64,000 bases of DNA from JASHPR01 sp963808705 (GTDB lineage: Bacteria; Actinomycetota; Actinomycetes; Streptosporangiales; Streptosporangiaceae), in assembly GCA_963808705.1 (NCBI GenBank), contig CAWEHB010000003.1, positions 434,001 through 498,000 of the forward strand, given 5' to 3'. The notes beneath the pieces are model-generated. The model saw only the letters and a list, made by a program, of their open reading frames with translations, was not told the DNA's origin and ran no database searches. Each line of letters opens with the position of its first letter. Within the stretch, counting starts at the first letter, position 1. This document shows positions 16,726 to 27,446 of this stretch, one piece after another. A program made the position numbers and the translations under genes.

Positions 16726-17913
16726 ATGCCGTACTACCGGGTTACTGGGGAGATTCCGCGAAAGCGACACGTGCGCTTCCGCCGTCCCGACGGGGGACTC
16801 TATGCCGAGGAGCTGATGGGCGAGGAAGGGTTCTCGTCTGATTCCTCGCTGCTTTACCACATGCACCCGCCGACCGCCATCGTGAAGAGCGAGGGCCTCG
16901 CTGACGTCGCCGACGCGGGCGTGGCGCCGAATCATCCCCTGCTACCACGGCATTTCCGCACCCAGGAGCTCCCCGCGGGCGGGGACATGGTGCTCGGCCG
17001 GCAGCCGCTCATGGCTAACGACGACGTCCGGATCTCATTCGCGGCCGCCGATGCCCCCTCGGAGCTTTACCGGAATTCAACCGGGGACGAGGCCATTTAC
17101 CTTCGCAACGGCTCGGCCCGGTTCGAGTCCGTCTACGGCTCGATCGGGGCCGTTGCCGGCGATTACATCGTGGTCCCCCGGGGCACAATTCACCGCTGGA
17201 TTCCCGGAGCCGGCCAGCCGGTGCACGCACTGGTCATCGAGGCACGCGGGCACATCAGGCCGCCGCGGCGGTACCTGTCCGGCGCCGGGCAGTTCCTCGA
17301 GCACGCGCCCTACTGCGAGCGGGACCTGCGCGGCCCGGACGGACCGCTGACCGCCGAGGGCGAGGACGTGCCGGTGATCGTCCGCAACCGGGCCGGGCTG
17401 ACCCGGCTGAGCTATGCGTTCCATCCCTTCGACGTGGTGGGATGGGACGGCTGCCTGTACCCGTACGCGTTCAACATCGCCGACTTCGAGCCGATCGTGA
17501 AGCGCACCCACGCCCCGCCGCCCGTGCACCAGACGTTCGAGGGCCCCAACTTCGTCATCTGCTCGTTCTGCCCGCGGCCGCTCGACTTCGACCCCGAGGC
17601 CGTGCCGATCCCGTACAACCATCACAACGTCGACTCCGACGAGATGATGTACTACGTCGCCGGCGACTACGGCGCGCGCAAGGGCTCCGGGGTCGGCCTC
17701 GGGTCGATCACGCTGCACCCGTCGGGCTTCACGCACGGCCCGCAGCCCGGTGCCGTGGAGGCCGCGATCCGCGGCCTGGCCGAGGGGCGGACGACCACCG
17801 ACGAGACCGCGGTGATGATCGACACGTTCCGGCCGCTGCTGCTCGCCCCGGCCGGCCGGCGCGCCGAGGACCCCGAGTACGCCTGGTCCTGGGCCCGGGC
17901 GGCCCGCGGCTGA
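16726..17913 (+). CDS. hmgA: Homogentisate 1,2-dioxygenase
   Basis: Protein of 395 residues. It opens the aromatic ring of homogentisate to maleylacetoacetate in tyrosine/phenylalanine breakdown, using Fe(II). The iron ligands can be placed by spacing: His300 and Glu306 in YNHHNVDSDEMMYY (the six-residue step matches the human His335/Glu341 pair) and His337 in GFTHGPQPG. Also typical are LYRNSTGDEAIYL, VPRGTIHRW and the substrate-loop region GWDGCLYPYAFN. The length is on the short side of the range, as in actinobacterial forms. Fumarylacetoacetase and the isomerase are not next to it. The next gene, EthD-like, is on the other strand. Confidence 0.93.
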   Translation: MPYYRVTGEIPRKRHVRFRRPDGGLYAEELMGEEGFSSDSSLLYHMHPPTAIVKSEGLADVADAGVAPNHPLLPRHFRTQELPAGGDMVLGRQPLMANDDVRISFAAADAPSELYRNSTGDEAIYLRNGSARFESVYGSIGAVAGDYIVVPRGTIHRWIPGAGQPVHALVIEARGHIRPPRRYLSGAGQFLEHAPYCERDLRGPDGPLTAEGEDVPVIVRNRAGLTRLSYAFHPFDVVGWDGCLYPYAFNIADFEPIVKRTHAPPPVHQTFEGPNFVICSFCPRPLDFDPEAVPIPYNHHNVDSDEMMYYVAGDYGARKGSGVGLGSITLHPSGFTHGPQPGAVEAAIRGLAEGRTTTDETAVMIDTFRPLLLAPAGRRAEDPEYAWSWARAARG

Positions 17914-17965
17914 CCTCGGCCTGCCGCTCCGGCCCCGGATGACCAGGCGGGGCTGCCGGGCGGCC

Positions 17966-18274
17966 TCAGCCGTCCAGGTCCTCGACGAACATCCTGGAGC
18001 CGGGCGGGGCGATCTCCTGGTAGTCGGTCGCGGTCGCCTGCCCCTCGCCCGACGCGAAGGCCGCCTGCATGGCCGCCTGGTCGGCGAAGTACAGCTCGGC
18101 CACCCGGTAATACGTCTTCTCGCCGCCGTCGAGCGCCGTGCCGATCTTGCCGGTCTCGGCCCGCTGCAGGCCGGGAATGGCGTTGACCAGCGGCATGTGG
18201 GTGCCGAAGTAATGCCGGTCGAAGGCTTCCGGGTCACTCGGCTGCGTGTACAGAACCATGAGTTTGACGGTCAC
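17966..18274 (-). CDS. EthD-family protein
   Basis: Protein of 102 residues forming one ferredoxin-like alpha/beta barrel of the EthD family. The start VKLMVLYTQPSDPEAFDRHYFGTHMPLVNAIPGL has the conserved H-x-P motif (THMP) after DRHYF, and YYRVAELYFADQAAMQAAFAS forms the second half. EthD was first found with ether-degrading P450s; relatives are small cyclases, decarboxylases or accessory proteins. It ends just past the dioxygenase gene, tail to tail, with no evident operon partner. Confidence 0.85.
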   Translation of the reverse strand: MTVKLMVLYTQPSDPEAFDRHYFGTHMPLVNAIPGLQRAETGKIGTALDGGEKTYYRVAELYFADQAAMQAAFASGEGQATATDYQEIAPPGSRMFVEDLDG

Positions 18275-18398
18275 GCTCCGGACCCTACTCCCCGGCCGCG
18301 GGCCGCGTCACCGGGGGCGGGATGGCGGGCCGCGGGCCGCGTCACGGGACCGGGCCGGCCGGGCCGGGCCGGCCGCAAAGTCCCGTAGCCTGTGCTGC

Positions 18399-19804
<1,406 letters not shown>

Positions 19805-19808
<4 letters not shown>

Positions 19809-20806
19809 CCGCGCGGCCGCGGCCCGGCCCCGGCGGGCGCGCCAAGTCCGGCAAGCCCCGCCCGGGCACCGGCGGCCACGGCAAGCGCCGGCTCGAGGGC
19901 AAGGGCCCCACCCCGCCCGCGCACCTGCGTCCCGGGCATCCGGCCCAGCGCCGAGGCAACGCCGGACCCACAAGTTCCCCGAACGCGAACGTCCCTTCCG
20001 CACCAGGCCGGGGGGAGGCTAGGCGTTCCGGATCTAAATCACAGCGGCCTGGCACCGGGGCCGAGGTGGTCGCCGGGCGGAACGCGGTGCTCGAGTCGCT
20101 GCGCGCCGGCGTGCCCGCGGCCGCCCTGCACGTCGGGCCCCGGCTGGATTCCGACGAGCGGATCGGCGAGGCGGTCTTCCTGGCCGCCGACGCCGGGATA
20201 CCCGTGGTCGAGGCCGGGCGCGCCGAACTGGACCGGCTCACCGGGGGAGCGGTGCACCAGGGACTCGCGCTGCGGGTGCGGCCGTACGCGTACGCGCATC
20301 CCGGTGACCTGGTCGAGCGGGCCGCCGCGGCGGCCGAGCCGCCGCTGATCGTCGCGCTGGACGGGGTCACCGACCCGAGGAACCTGGGCGCGGTGGCCCG
20401 CTCGGTGGCCGCGTTCGGCGGGCACGGCGTGCTGGTCCCGGCGCGGCGGTCCGCCGGGGTGACCGCCGGGGCCTGGAAGGCGTCCGCGGGCGCGCTGGCC
20501 CGGGTGCCGGTCGCCCAGGCCAGCAACCTGGCCGCGGCGCTGGTCGGCTACCAGGAGGCGGGGCTGTTCGCCGTGGGCCTGTCCGCGGACGGCGACGCCG
20601 ACATCGGCGGCACCGGCCTGGCCGACGGGCCGCTGGTGCTCGTGGTGGGCTCCGAGGGCCGGGGGCTGTCCCGGCTGGTCGCGCAGCGTTGCGACGTCCT
20701 GGCCCGGATCCCGATGCCCGGTCCGGCCGAGTCGCTGAACGCGGGGGTCGCCGCCGGGATCGCCCTGTACGAGGTGGCCAGGCGGCGGGCCGCAGCCGGG
20801 GGCTGA
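19805..20806 (+). CDS. rlmB: 23S rRNA 2'-O-methyltransferase RlmB (SpoU/TrmH family)
   Basis: Protein of 333 residues from a GTG coupled to the cysS stop. The first 75 residues are a basic, Gly/Pro/Lys/Arg-rich extension seen in actinobacterial members. The L30e-like substrate domain begins at VVAGRNAVLESLRAG. The SPOUT knot motifs are NLGAVARSVAAFGGHGVLVP, VVGSEGRGLSRLV and MPGPAESLNAGVAAGIALYE, in the usual order. The enzyme methylates the ribose of a guanosine in 23S rRNA (G2251 in E. coli numbering). The cysS-rlmB order supports the assignment. Confidence 0.92.
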
Positions 20807-20876
20807 GCCGCGGCCGGTGATGGCCCTGACCTGCCGGCCGGGCCTAGGGTGAGGCTCGGGAGGGTGGTGGTCGCCG

Positions 20877-22169
20877 ATGACCAGAACCCCGGACGCCGCC
20901 AGGGCCAGGCTCGTCGACGAGCTCCGCGACAGCGGCAGGCTGACCAGCCCCGCCGTGGAAGACGCGTTCCGCAGCGTGCCCCGGCACCTCTTCCTGCCGG
21001 AGATGGCGGCCAGCGAGGCCTACCAGGACGAGGCCTTCGTGATCAAGACCGGCGCGGACGGCCTGCCGGTCAGCTCGTCCTCACAGCCCGCGGTCATGGC
21101 GATCATGCTGGAGCAGCTCGGCCTCGCCCCGGGGCAGCGGGTGCTCGAGGTCGGCACCGGCACCGGCTACAACGCCGCGCTCATGGCGCACCTGGTCGGC
21201 GAGCGTGGATCGGTGGTCACGGTGGACATCGACGCCGACATGGTGGCCCGGGCGCAGGCGAACCTGGCCGCCGCCGGGTACCTCAACGTGATCGCCGTCT
21301 GCGGCGACGGGGGGTTCGGGGCACCCGACTACGCGCCCTACGACCGGCTCATCGTGACCGCGGGCGCGTGGGATCTCGCGCCGGAGTGGCTGGCGGAGCT
21401 CGGCCCGGGCGGGCGCATCGTCCTCCCGCTGTCGGTGCGGGGAATCCAGCTATGCCTGGCCCTGGAGCGCGAGGCCGGGCACTGGCGCAGCCGCTCGGCC
21501 TGCCGTTGCGGCTTCATCCGCATGGCCGGCGTGTTCGCCGTCCCCGAGCCGTTCGTCCCGGTCGGCCCGCAGCCCGGGCTGCGCGTCCAGACCGATGACG
21601 GCAGGCCGCTGGACGCGGCCGCGCTCTACGCCGCGCTGACCGGCCCGGTCACCGACGTGCCGTCCGGCGTGCCCATGGCCGGGCTCGGCGAGCTGGCGGC
21701 GGCGGACCTGTGGGTCACGGTCACCGAGCCCGGCCTGGCCCGCCTGACGATCATCGGCCAGGGTTCGCTGCAGGCCGGGGTGTTCCGCGGCGGGATGCTG
21801 CCGCTGCTGCCGTTCGGGGCCCTGGCCGGCTCCGACGGCCTGCGCGAGCCCCGGTGGGCCGGCGACTTCGGGGTGGCCGCCCTGATCCCGGCGCGGCCGC
21901 CGGTGTCTTCCTGGGAGCGCCGGTACCCGGAATCCGGGATCGTCGTCCGGGGGTTCGGGCCCGCCGGCGCCGACCTGGCCCGGCGGCTGGCCGGCCGGGT
22001 CTCCGCCTGGCACGACCGGGGACGGCCCCGGGTGTCGGGCCTGAGCGTGATCGCCTACCCGCTCCCGAGCCCGGTGGCGCCCCTTCCCGGGCAGACCGTC
22101 CTGGACCGGCGGCATACCCGCCTGGCCCTGGGCTGGCCGTCCCCCGATAAACAGCCGTCCCCCCAATAA
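20877..22169 (+). CDS. PCMT-type (protein-L-isoaspartate O-methyltransferase-like) protein with long C-terminal domain
   Basis: Protein of 430 residues. Residues about 10-210 are a PCMT methyltransferase: FRSVPRHLFLPEMA, AYQDEAFVIK, SSSSQPAVMAIMLEQL, and the SAM motif VLEVGTGTGYNAALMAHLVG. The further 220 residues are a beta-rich extension with a late motif GDFGVAALIPARPP. This two-part build resembles the stand-alone methyltransferases that some lanthipeptide clusters use to form isoaspartate or aspartimide, but no lanthipeptide synthetase or precursor is in the window, so repair of aged proteins or action on an unknown peptide is equally open. It follows rlmB at 70 bases on the same strand. 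Confidence 0.82.
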   Translation: MTRTPDAARARLVDELRDSGRLTSPAVEDAFRSVPRHLFLPEMAASEAYQDEAFVIKTGADGLPVSSSSQPAVMAIMLEQLGLAPGQRVLEVGTGTGYNAALMAHLVGERGSVVTVDIDADMVARAQANLAAAGYLNVIAVCGDGGFGAPDYAPYDRLIVTAGAWDLAPEWLAELGPGGRIVLPLSVRGIQLCLALEREAGHWRSRSACRCGFIRMAGVFAVPEPFVPVGPQPGLRVQTDDGRPLDAAALYAALTGPVTDVPSGVPMAGLGELAAADLWVTVTEPGLARLTIIGQGSLQAGVFRGGMLPLLPFGALAGSDGLREPRWAGDFGVAALIPARPPVSSWERRYPESGIVVRGFGPAGADLARRLAGRVSAWHDRGRPRVSGLSVIAYPLPSPVAPLPGQTVLDRRHTRLALGWPSPDKQPSPQ

Positions 22170-22348
22170 GCAACGGCTGGCGCGGAAGGCCGCAATAGGG
22201 TGAAAGTACCTTTACTGTTGTTCTTTCCGCAGCCACGGACCATCCACGCTAATCGAAACATAGCCTGGCGTGCGCTCGTCCTCGGGTGAGCGCAAATAGT
22301 GTGCGATGACGGCTGCGGCCTGACTGGAACGCTGGAATCATCGGGGTC

Positions 22349-25300
22349 ATGACCGAGGATCTCCCGGCTGACTACCTGGCCGGATTGCCAGAGCCTCAAC
22401 GGCAGGAATTGGCCCGGGTCAATAGCCCGGGATTAACGGCGCTGCGCGGTTACCTGAAGTCGGGTGAGGCGGTGGCGTTCCTGGGCGCCGGGGTATCGGC
22501 GCCGCTGTACCCGCTGTGGGACGAGCTGATCGGGGAGTTGGTGGACGCCGCCTCGGGTCGGCTGACTGGCAAGGAGGCGGCGACGTGCCGGGCGCTGGCA
22601 CGGGGCAGCCCGGAGGAGGTCGTGGAGATTGTCCGCCGGGGCCTGGGCGCTGGTGCATACCGGGAGGTGCTGCGGGAGGTTTTGCGGGCGCGCACCGACC
22701 CGGAGTCGGGCCGGTCCTGGACGCCGGTGCAGGAACTGGTGTGCCGGTGCGCTTTCAAGGCCGTGGTGACCACGAACTACGACCCGGGGATCGTGAACGC
22801 GCGGATGCGGATACGGCCGGACGCCGCGGCGACCGGGTTCACGACCTGGGAGGACGAGCTGGGCCTGGACCGGTGGCGGACCGGGCAGGCATTCGGCGAG
22901 GCCGAGCTGCCGGTGCTGTTCGCCCACGGGCAGCACAACCGCCCGGACAGCATCGTGCTGGCCACCACGGAGTACCGACGCGCGTACGCGGGCAAGCTGC
23001 CGCACGTCCTGGCGCGGCTGGTAGAGGGAATGCATTTGGTGTGGATCGGGTTCAGCTTCGCCGACCAGCGGATCGCGGCGATCCTGCGAGAGATCGCTGA
23101 GCGGACCGGTACCCGGATCGATCCAGGCGGAGCACCGCGCCATATCGCGATCATGCCCTGGGACCCGGGCGCCGAGGGCAACGACCCAGGCGTTCTCGCC
23201 CAGCGAGCAGAGATCGGCTACGGAGCGCAGGTGGTGCTGTACCCGGCGCCTGGTGGGGATCATTCCGCGTTCGCGCTGCTGCTGTCGGCGCTGGCCGACG
23301 ACCGGTTCCCGCCAGCTGCTGACCTGTCGGCCGGCAGCGGCCGTCCGACGGCCGTGGTCGGTCAGGAACCTGCCGGTGGCGGACCGGGCATCCCGGTGAG
23401 CTGGACGCCGCCCGCCGAGCGGATGGAGTATTTCACCGGCCGGGCGGAGGAGCTGGCCAAGCTGGACCGGTGGGCCGCCGACCCGCAGGTCAGCCTCATC
23501 GGGGTGACTGCGTGGGGCGGGGCGGGCAAGACCGCGCTGGTCACCCACTGGGTCCAGGAGGCAGGCGGGACGTCACGGCGGCCCGGCGTGCGGGGGGTGT
23601 TCGGGTGGAGTTTCTATGCCGATCCGTCGGCCGAGCACTGGGCTGAGGGATTGCTGGAGTGGGCGCAGCAGAATCTCGGCGTCCGGCTGGCCGGCCGCGG
23701 CCGGCCAGCGGAGGCTGTTCTGGCGCTGCTGCGGGGGGTGCCGCTGCTGCTGGTGCTGGACGGGCTGGAGGTGGCGCAGGAGGGCCCGGCGGGGGATGGG
23801 TTCGGGCGGCTGCTGGATGGCACGCTGCGGGAAGTGCTGTCCGGCGTCTGCCAGCAGCCCGTCGGCGGGCTGATGGTGCTGACCAGCCGGTTCCCCTTCG
23901 CCGACCTGGAGGCCTTCGACGGCGGGAGCGCCCGCATGCTGGAGGTCCCCCCGTTCACCCCCACCGAAGGCTCGGCCCTGCTGGCCGCCGCGGGCGGCGG
24001 CTGGCTGGCCGAGGACGAGCGGCAGGCCCTGGTAGGCGCGGTAGACGGCCACGCCCTCGCCGTCGGGGTGCTGGCCGGGCTGCTGGCCGACCGCCCCCCC
24101 GATGCCGACCTGGCCGCCCTGCGCGCCGGCCTGGCCGCCGCGGCGCGCACCGATGCCCGGGTCGGCCACGTGCTGGAGTTCTACGCCGAACGGCTGGCCG
24201 AGGCGGACCGGTACCTGCTGGCGGCGGTGTCGCTGTTCGCCCGGCCCGTTCCGGCTGGGGCGGTGCTGGCGGTCGCCGCCCATGAGGTGTTCGGTTCCCG
24301 GCTGGCCGGGTGGACCCCGGACATGGCGCAGGAAGCGGTGCGCTCCCGGCTGGGCGGGCTGGCGTCCTGGCACCCCGACGGGACCATTTCCGCCCACCCG
24401 CTGGTCCGCGACACCTTCCGCCCGCTGGTGATGGACGCCGCCGGGACTGCCGCCGAGAGCGCCCTGGCCGGGATGCCGGCCGGGACGGTGACCAGCCGGG
24501 CGGACGCGCTGCGGGTGGTCGAGGTCATCGAGTTGCTGCTCGATGCCGGCCAATGGCAGCCCGCCGACGACATGTACACGAAACGCTGCGGCACCGACGC
24601 GTGGAAGCACCTGCCCGCGGCCCGGCTCGGGCAGCGCGCCGCCACCGCGTTCGTGGCCACTCCCGCCCGCCGCGCCGCCTGCGCCACCCAGCTCAGCCAA
24701 CATCGTCTGGGCTTCTACCTGGCCAGTGTCGGCATGTTCGCGAAGAATGCGGGTGACCTGGCCACGGCACGCGACTACCTGCCCCAGGCCGTCCGCCACC
24801 GCCGTGACGCCGGGGACATGACGAACCTGGCGATCGGCTTGCAGAACCTGGCCGAGTGCCTCGGCCAGCTCGGGCAGGCCGGCCTGGCCCGGGACGCCGC
24901 GGCCGAATCGCTCACCTGCGCCGAAACCGCCAGCGATCGGCAGAAGATCTGCACCTCGCACGCGTTCTTGGGGTGGGTGGCTGGCCTGTCTGGTGACGCG
25001 GCGCAGGCCGAGCAGCAGTTCACCGCCGCCGACCAGATCGAGGTCGCCGACCATCGTGAAGGTGCTCACCTGCACTCGCTTCGCGGGACCCAGTGGGCGG
25101 AATGGCTGGCCCGTACCGGGCGGAACGGCCCCGCCCGCGCGCTGACCAGCCGCAACACAGAAATCTGCCGCAGGAACGGCTGGAACGCCGATTTGGCCCG
25201 GTGCGACCGGATGCTGGGCCGCCTGGCCCTGGCCGCCGGGGACACCGCCGCGGCCGGGGAGCACCTGGCCGCGGCGGCGCAGGGTTTCCGCGACGGCGAC

Positions 25301-25795
25301 TACCTGACCGAGCTCGCTACCACCCTGGCCGACCTGGCCGACCACGCCCAGGCGGCCGGGGACCTGGAGGCCGCCGGACGCCACGCGGCCGAGGCGATCA
25401 CCATCGCCGCTCCCCGCGGCCTGGTGCCCGCCCACTGCGCCGCGCTGGCCGCCCGCGCCCGCATCCGCGCCGCCCAGGCCACCGCCACCGGCGACCCGGA
25501 CCTGATCTACCAGGGCCGCGATGCCGCCGACGCCGCGCAGCGGCTGGCCGCCCGCCACAACCTGCCCTGGCCCGAACTCGACGCCCTGCGCGCCCACGCC
25601 GCCCTCGACCATGCCGAGGGCATCGACCGTGGATGGGCCGCGAAGGCCGACGCCCTGTACGCCCGGCTGGTCCCGCCCGGCCTGGACCCCGACCCGCTGG
25701 CCACCGTCGAGCGCCTGGTCGCTGCCCAGAAGGCCGCCGATCAAGCCGCCGAACAGGCAGGCCACCGGGCCGACGAGGACGGAAGTGACGACTGA
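22349..25795 (+). CDS. SIR2 / NB-ARC (STAND) / TPR protein, probable anti-phage NLR-like sensor
   Basis: Protein of 1148 residues with three parts. Residues 30-320: SIR2-like domain with VAFLGAGVSAP (43-52), TTNYD (141-145, catalytic-type Asn143), LFAHGQ (His193) and WIGFSFADQRI. Residues about 360-740: STAND NTPase of NB-ARC type, with FTGRAEEL entry, Walker A GGAGKT (Lys394), Walker B LLLVLDGLE (Asp471), sensor LTSR (511-514), a GLPL-like GHALAVGVLAGLL, and HPLVRDTF. Residues about 750-1110: TPR-like helical repeats (AGDLATARDYLPQAVRHRRDAGD and on). This is the build of bacterial NLRs in which the TPR part senses a phage protein, the NTPase oligomerises, and SIR2 hydrolyses NAD+ to abort infection. 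It overlaps the next gene by one base, so the two form an operon. Confidence 0.9.
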   Translation: MTEDLPADYLAGLPEPQRQELARVNSPGLTALRGYLKSGEAVAFLGAGVSAPLYPLWDELIGELVDAASGRLTGKEAATCRALARGSPEEVVEIVRRGLGAGAYREVLREVLRARTDPESGRSWTPVQELVCRCAFKAVVTTNYDPGIVNARMRIRPDAAATGFTTWEDELGLDRWRTGQAFGEAELPVLFAHGQHNRPDSIVLATTEYRRAYAGKLPHVLARLVEGMHLVWIGFSFADQRIAAILREIAERTGTRIDPGGAPRHIAIMPWDPGAEGNDPGVLAQRAEIGYGAQVVLYPAPGGDHSAFALLLSALADDRFPPAADLSAGSGRPTAVVGQEPAGGGPGIPVSWTPPAERMEYFTGRAEELAKLDRWAADPQVSLIGVTAWGGAGKTALVTHWVQEAGGTSRRPGVRGVFGWSFYADPSAEHWAEGLLEWAQQNLGVRLAGRGRPAEAVLALLRGVPLLLVLDGLEVAQEGPAGDGFGRLLDGTLREVLSGVCQQPVGGLMVLTSRFPFADLEAFDGGSARMLEVPPFTPTEGSALLAAAGGGWLAEDERQALVGAVDGHALAVGVLAGLLADRPPDADLAALRAGLAAAARTDARVGHVLEFYAERLAEADRYLLAAVSLFARPVPAGAVLAVAAHEVFGSRLAGWTPDMAQEAVRSRLGGLASWHPDGTISAHPLVRDTFRPLVMDAAGTAAESALAGMPAGTVTSRADALRVVEVIELLLDAGQWQPADDMYTKRCGTDAWKHLPAARLGQRAATAFVATPARRAACATQLSQHRLGFYLASVGMFAKNAGDLATARDYLPQAVRHRRDAGDMTNLAIGLQNLAECLGQLGQAGLARDAAAESLTCAETASDRQKICTSHAFLGWVAGLSGDAAQAEQQFTAADQIEVADHREGAHLHSLRGTQWAEWLARTGRNGPARALTSRNTEICRRNGWNADLARCDRMLGRLALAAGDTAAAGEHLAAAAQGFRDGDYLTELATTLADLADHAQAAGDLEAAGRHAAEAITIAAPRGLVPAHCAALAARARIRAAQATATGDPDLIYQGRDAADAAQRLAARHNLPWPELDALRAHAALDHAEGIDRGWAAKADALYARLVPPGLDPDPLATVERLVAAQKAADQAAEQAGHRADEDGSDD

Positions 25796-26391
25796 TGGCA
25801 GATTCGTGGAGCAGCCTGCAGATCGCCACGCTGGTGGTCGATGCGCTGACCCCGATCACCGTGGCCGGGCTTGGCGTCCTGTTCGCCCGCACCAGCCGCC
25901 GGATCGAGCAGGTCCAGTGGGCCAACCAGACCGTGGTGTCGTGTCGCCTGGAGATCTTCACCAAGGTTGCGCCAGGGCTCAACCAGCTACTGTGCTTCGC
26001 CACCTTCGTCGGCGGCTGGAAGGAGATCCAGCCCAGGCAGGCCATCGCCATCAAACGCAAGCTGGACGAGACCATGTACGCCAACCGGGTGCTGTTCTCC
26101 GACCAGCTCTTCGAGGCCTACCGGCAGTTCATGGCCATCATGTTCGCCATGTACGCCACCACCGACGCGGACGCCCACCTGCGCGCCCCGATCGCCAGCA
26201 GGCTGGGCGACCGCCGCAACATGCCGTGGTGGGACGAGGGCTCGATGGCCAGCCTGTTCAGCCCCGACAACCTCGTCAGCATCGACGACATCCAGGCCGC
26301 CCACGACCAGCTCGCGCAGCGATTCCGGACCGAGCTGTACGTCACCCGCCAGGCGCGGCCCATCCTGGCCACCCAGTCCCCCCGGACCTGA
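25795..26391 (+). CDS. Membrane-anchored partner of the SIR2-STAND protein, unknown family
   Basis: Protein of 198 residues. One N-terminal membrane helix (about residues 8-30, LQIATLVVDALTPITVAGLGVLF) is followed by a soluble helical part: WANQTVVSCRLEIF, APGLNQLLCFATFVGGWKEI, AIAIKRKLDETMYANRVLFS, YRQFMAIMFAMYA. Its ATG overlaps the TGA of the SIR2-STAND gene (TGATG), the strongest sign that the two act together. I do not recognise a named domain. It could tether the sensor to the membrane, detect membrane disturbance during infection, or be an added effector or inhibitor. It ends 55 bases before an unrelated oxidoreductase gene with its own ribosome site. Confidence 0.75.
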   Translation: MADSWSSLQIATLVVDALTPITVAGLGVLFARTSRRIEQVQWANQTVVSCRLEIFTKVAPGLNQLLCFATFVGGWKEIQPRQAIAIKRKLDETMYANRVLFSDQLFEAYRQFMAIMFAMYATTDADAHLRAPIASRLGDRRNMPWWDEGSMASLFSPDNLVSIDDIQAAHDQLAQRFRTELYVTRQARPILATQSPRT

Positions 26392-26446
26392 CACGGCCGC
26401 GGCCAAGAGCTTGCGCGGCCGGAACCCGTCCGGCCAAGGTGGGATC

Positions 26447-27430
26447 ATGGATCGCCTGCGCGTAGGAACGCTCGGGGCCGCCCGGATCACCCCGGCCGCG
26501 CTGATCAAGCCGGCCCGCCAGGTGCCGGAGGTGGAGGTGACCGCGGTGGCGGCCAGGGACCCGGCGCGGGCCCGCCGGTTCGCCGCCCGGCACGGCATCG
26601 GCGCGGTGCACGACTCCTACGAGGCGCTGCTCGCCGACCCGGACGTCGACGCGGTCTACAACCCGCTGCCGAACTCGCTGCACGCGCCGTGGACGCTGCG
26701 CGCCATCGCCGCGGGCAAGCACGTGCTGTGCGAGAAGCCGTTCACCGCGAACGAATCCGAGGCGGCCGAGGTGGCCGGCGCGGCCAAGTCCGCCGGGCTG
26801 GTGGTGATGGAGGCGTTCCACTACCGGTACCACCCGCTGGCCCGGCGCATGCGGGAGATCGTGGCCGGCGAGCTCGGCGAGCTGGGGCACGTCGAGGCGT
26901 CCCTGTGCTTCCCGGTGCCCCGGTTCTCCGACATCCGCTACCAGTTCGACCTGGCCGGCGGGGCCACGATGGACGCGGGCTGCTACGCGATCAACTGCAT
27001 CCGGCTGCTCGGCCCGGGCGAGCCGGAGGTGGTGTCCGCGCGGGCCACGCTGCATGACCCCGTCGTGGACCGGGCCATGGTCGCCGACTTCCGGTTCCCC
27101 GGCGGCGCCAGTGGCCGGATCCGGACCTCCCTGTGGTCCAGCCAGCTGCTCCGGATCGGCGCGAAGGCGGTCGGCGAGCACGGCGAGATGCGGGTGCTGA
27201 ACTACCTCGCGCCGCAGTCTTTCAGCCTGCTCACCGTCCGGGTCGGCCCCAGCACCCGGTGGGAGCGCATCCGCGGCGAGGCCACGTACACCTACCAGCT
27301 GCGCGCGTTCGCCGCCGCGGTGCTGCGCGGCGAGCCGGTGATCACCACGCCGGAGGACGCGATGGCCAACATGCGGCAGATCGACGACGTGTACCGCGCG
27401 GCCGGCCTCCCGCTGCGCGGCGCCCGCTAG
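26447..27430 (+). CDS. Gfo/Idh/MocA-family oxidoreductase
   Basis: Protein of 327 residues; ATG at 26447 with AAGGTGGG upstream. N-terminal Rossmann fold LRVGTLGAARITPAALIKPA, then the family motif HVLCEKPFTANESEAAEV (Lys of the EKP motif) and the C-terminal alpha/beta substrate domain beginning with MEAFHYRYHPLARRMREIV. It resembles the dimeric dihydrodiol dehydrogenase / xylose dehydrogenase branch (short form, FHYRYHP motif). It would oxidise or reduce a sugar or cyclic polyol using NAD(P). No sugar transporter or kinase adjoins it. Confidence 0.88.
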   Translation: MDRLRVGTLGAARITPAALIKPARQVPEVEVTAVAARDPARARRFAARHGIGAVHDSYEALLADPDVDAVYNPLPNSLHAPWTLRAIAAGKHVLCEKPFTANESEAAEVAGAAKSAGLVVMEAFHYRYHPLARRMREIVAGELGELGHVEASLCFPVPRFSDIRYQFDLAGGATMDAGCYAINCIRLLGPGEPEVVSARATLHDPVVDRAMVADFRFPGGASGRIRTSLWSSQLLRIGAKAVGEHGEMRVLNYLAPQSFSLLTVRVGPSTRWERIRGEATYTYQLRAFAAAVLRGEPVITTPEDAMANMRQIDDVYRAAGLPLRGAR

Positions 27431-27446
27431 CCTCCCTGGCGCACGG

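Noticed and set aside
20877..22348. Lanthipeptide cluster around the PCMT-type gene
   Set aside because: No precursor-like small frame, LanB/LanC/LanM or transporter was found on either side; neighbours are cysS, rlmB and a SIR2-STAND gene.
23573..25765. A 730-codon minus-strand frame opposite the SIR2-STAND gene, and a similar 820-codon frame at 31897-34359
   Set aside because: Gly/Gln/Arg-rich shadow frames caused by third-position GC bias. The opposite strand carries complete domains.
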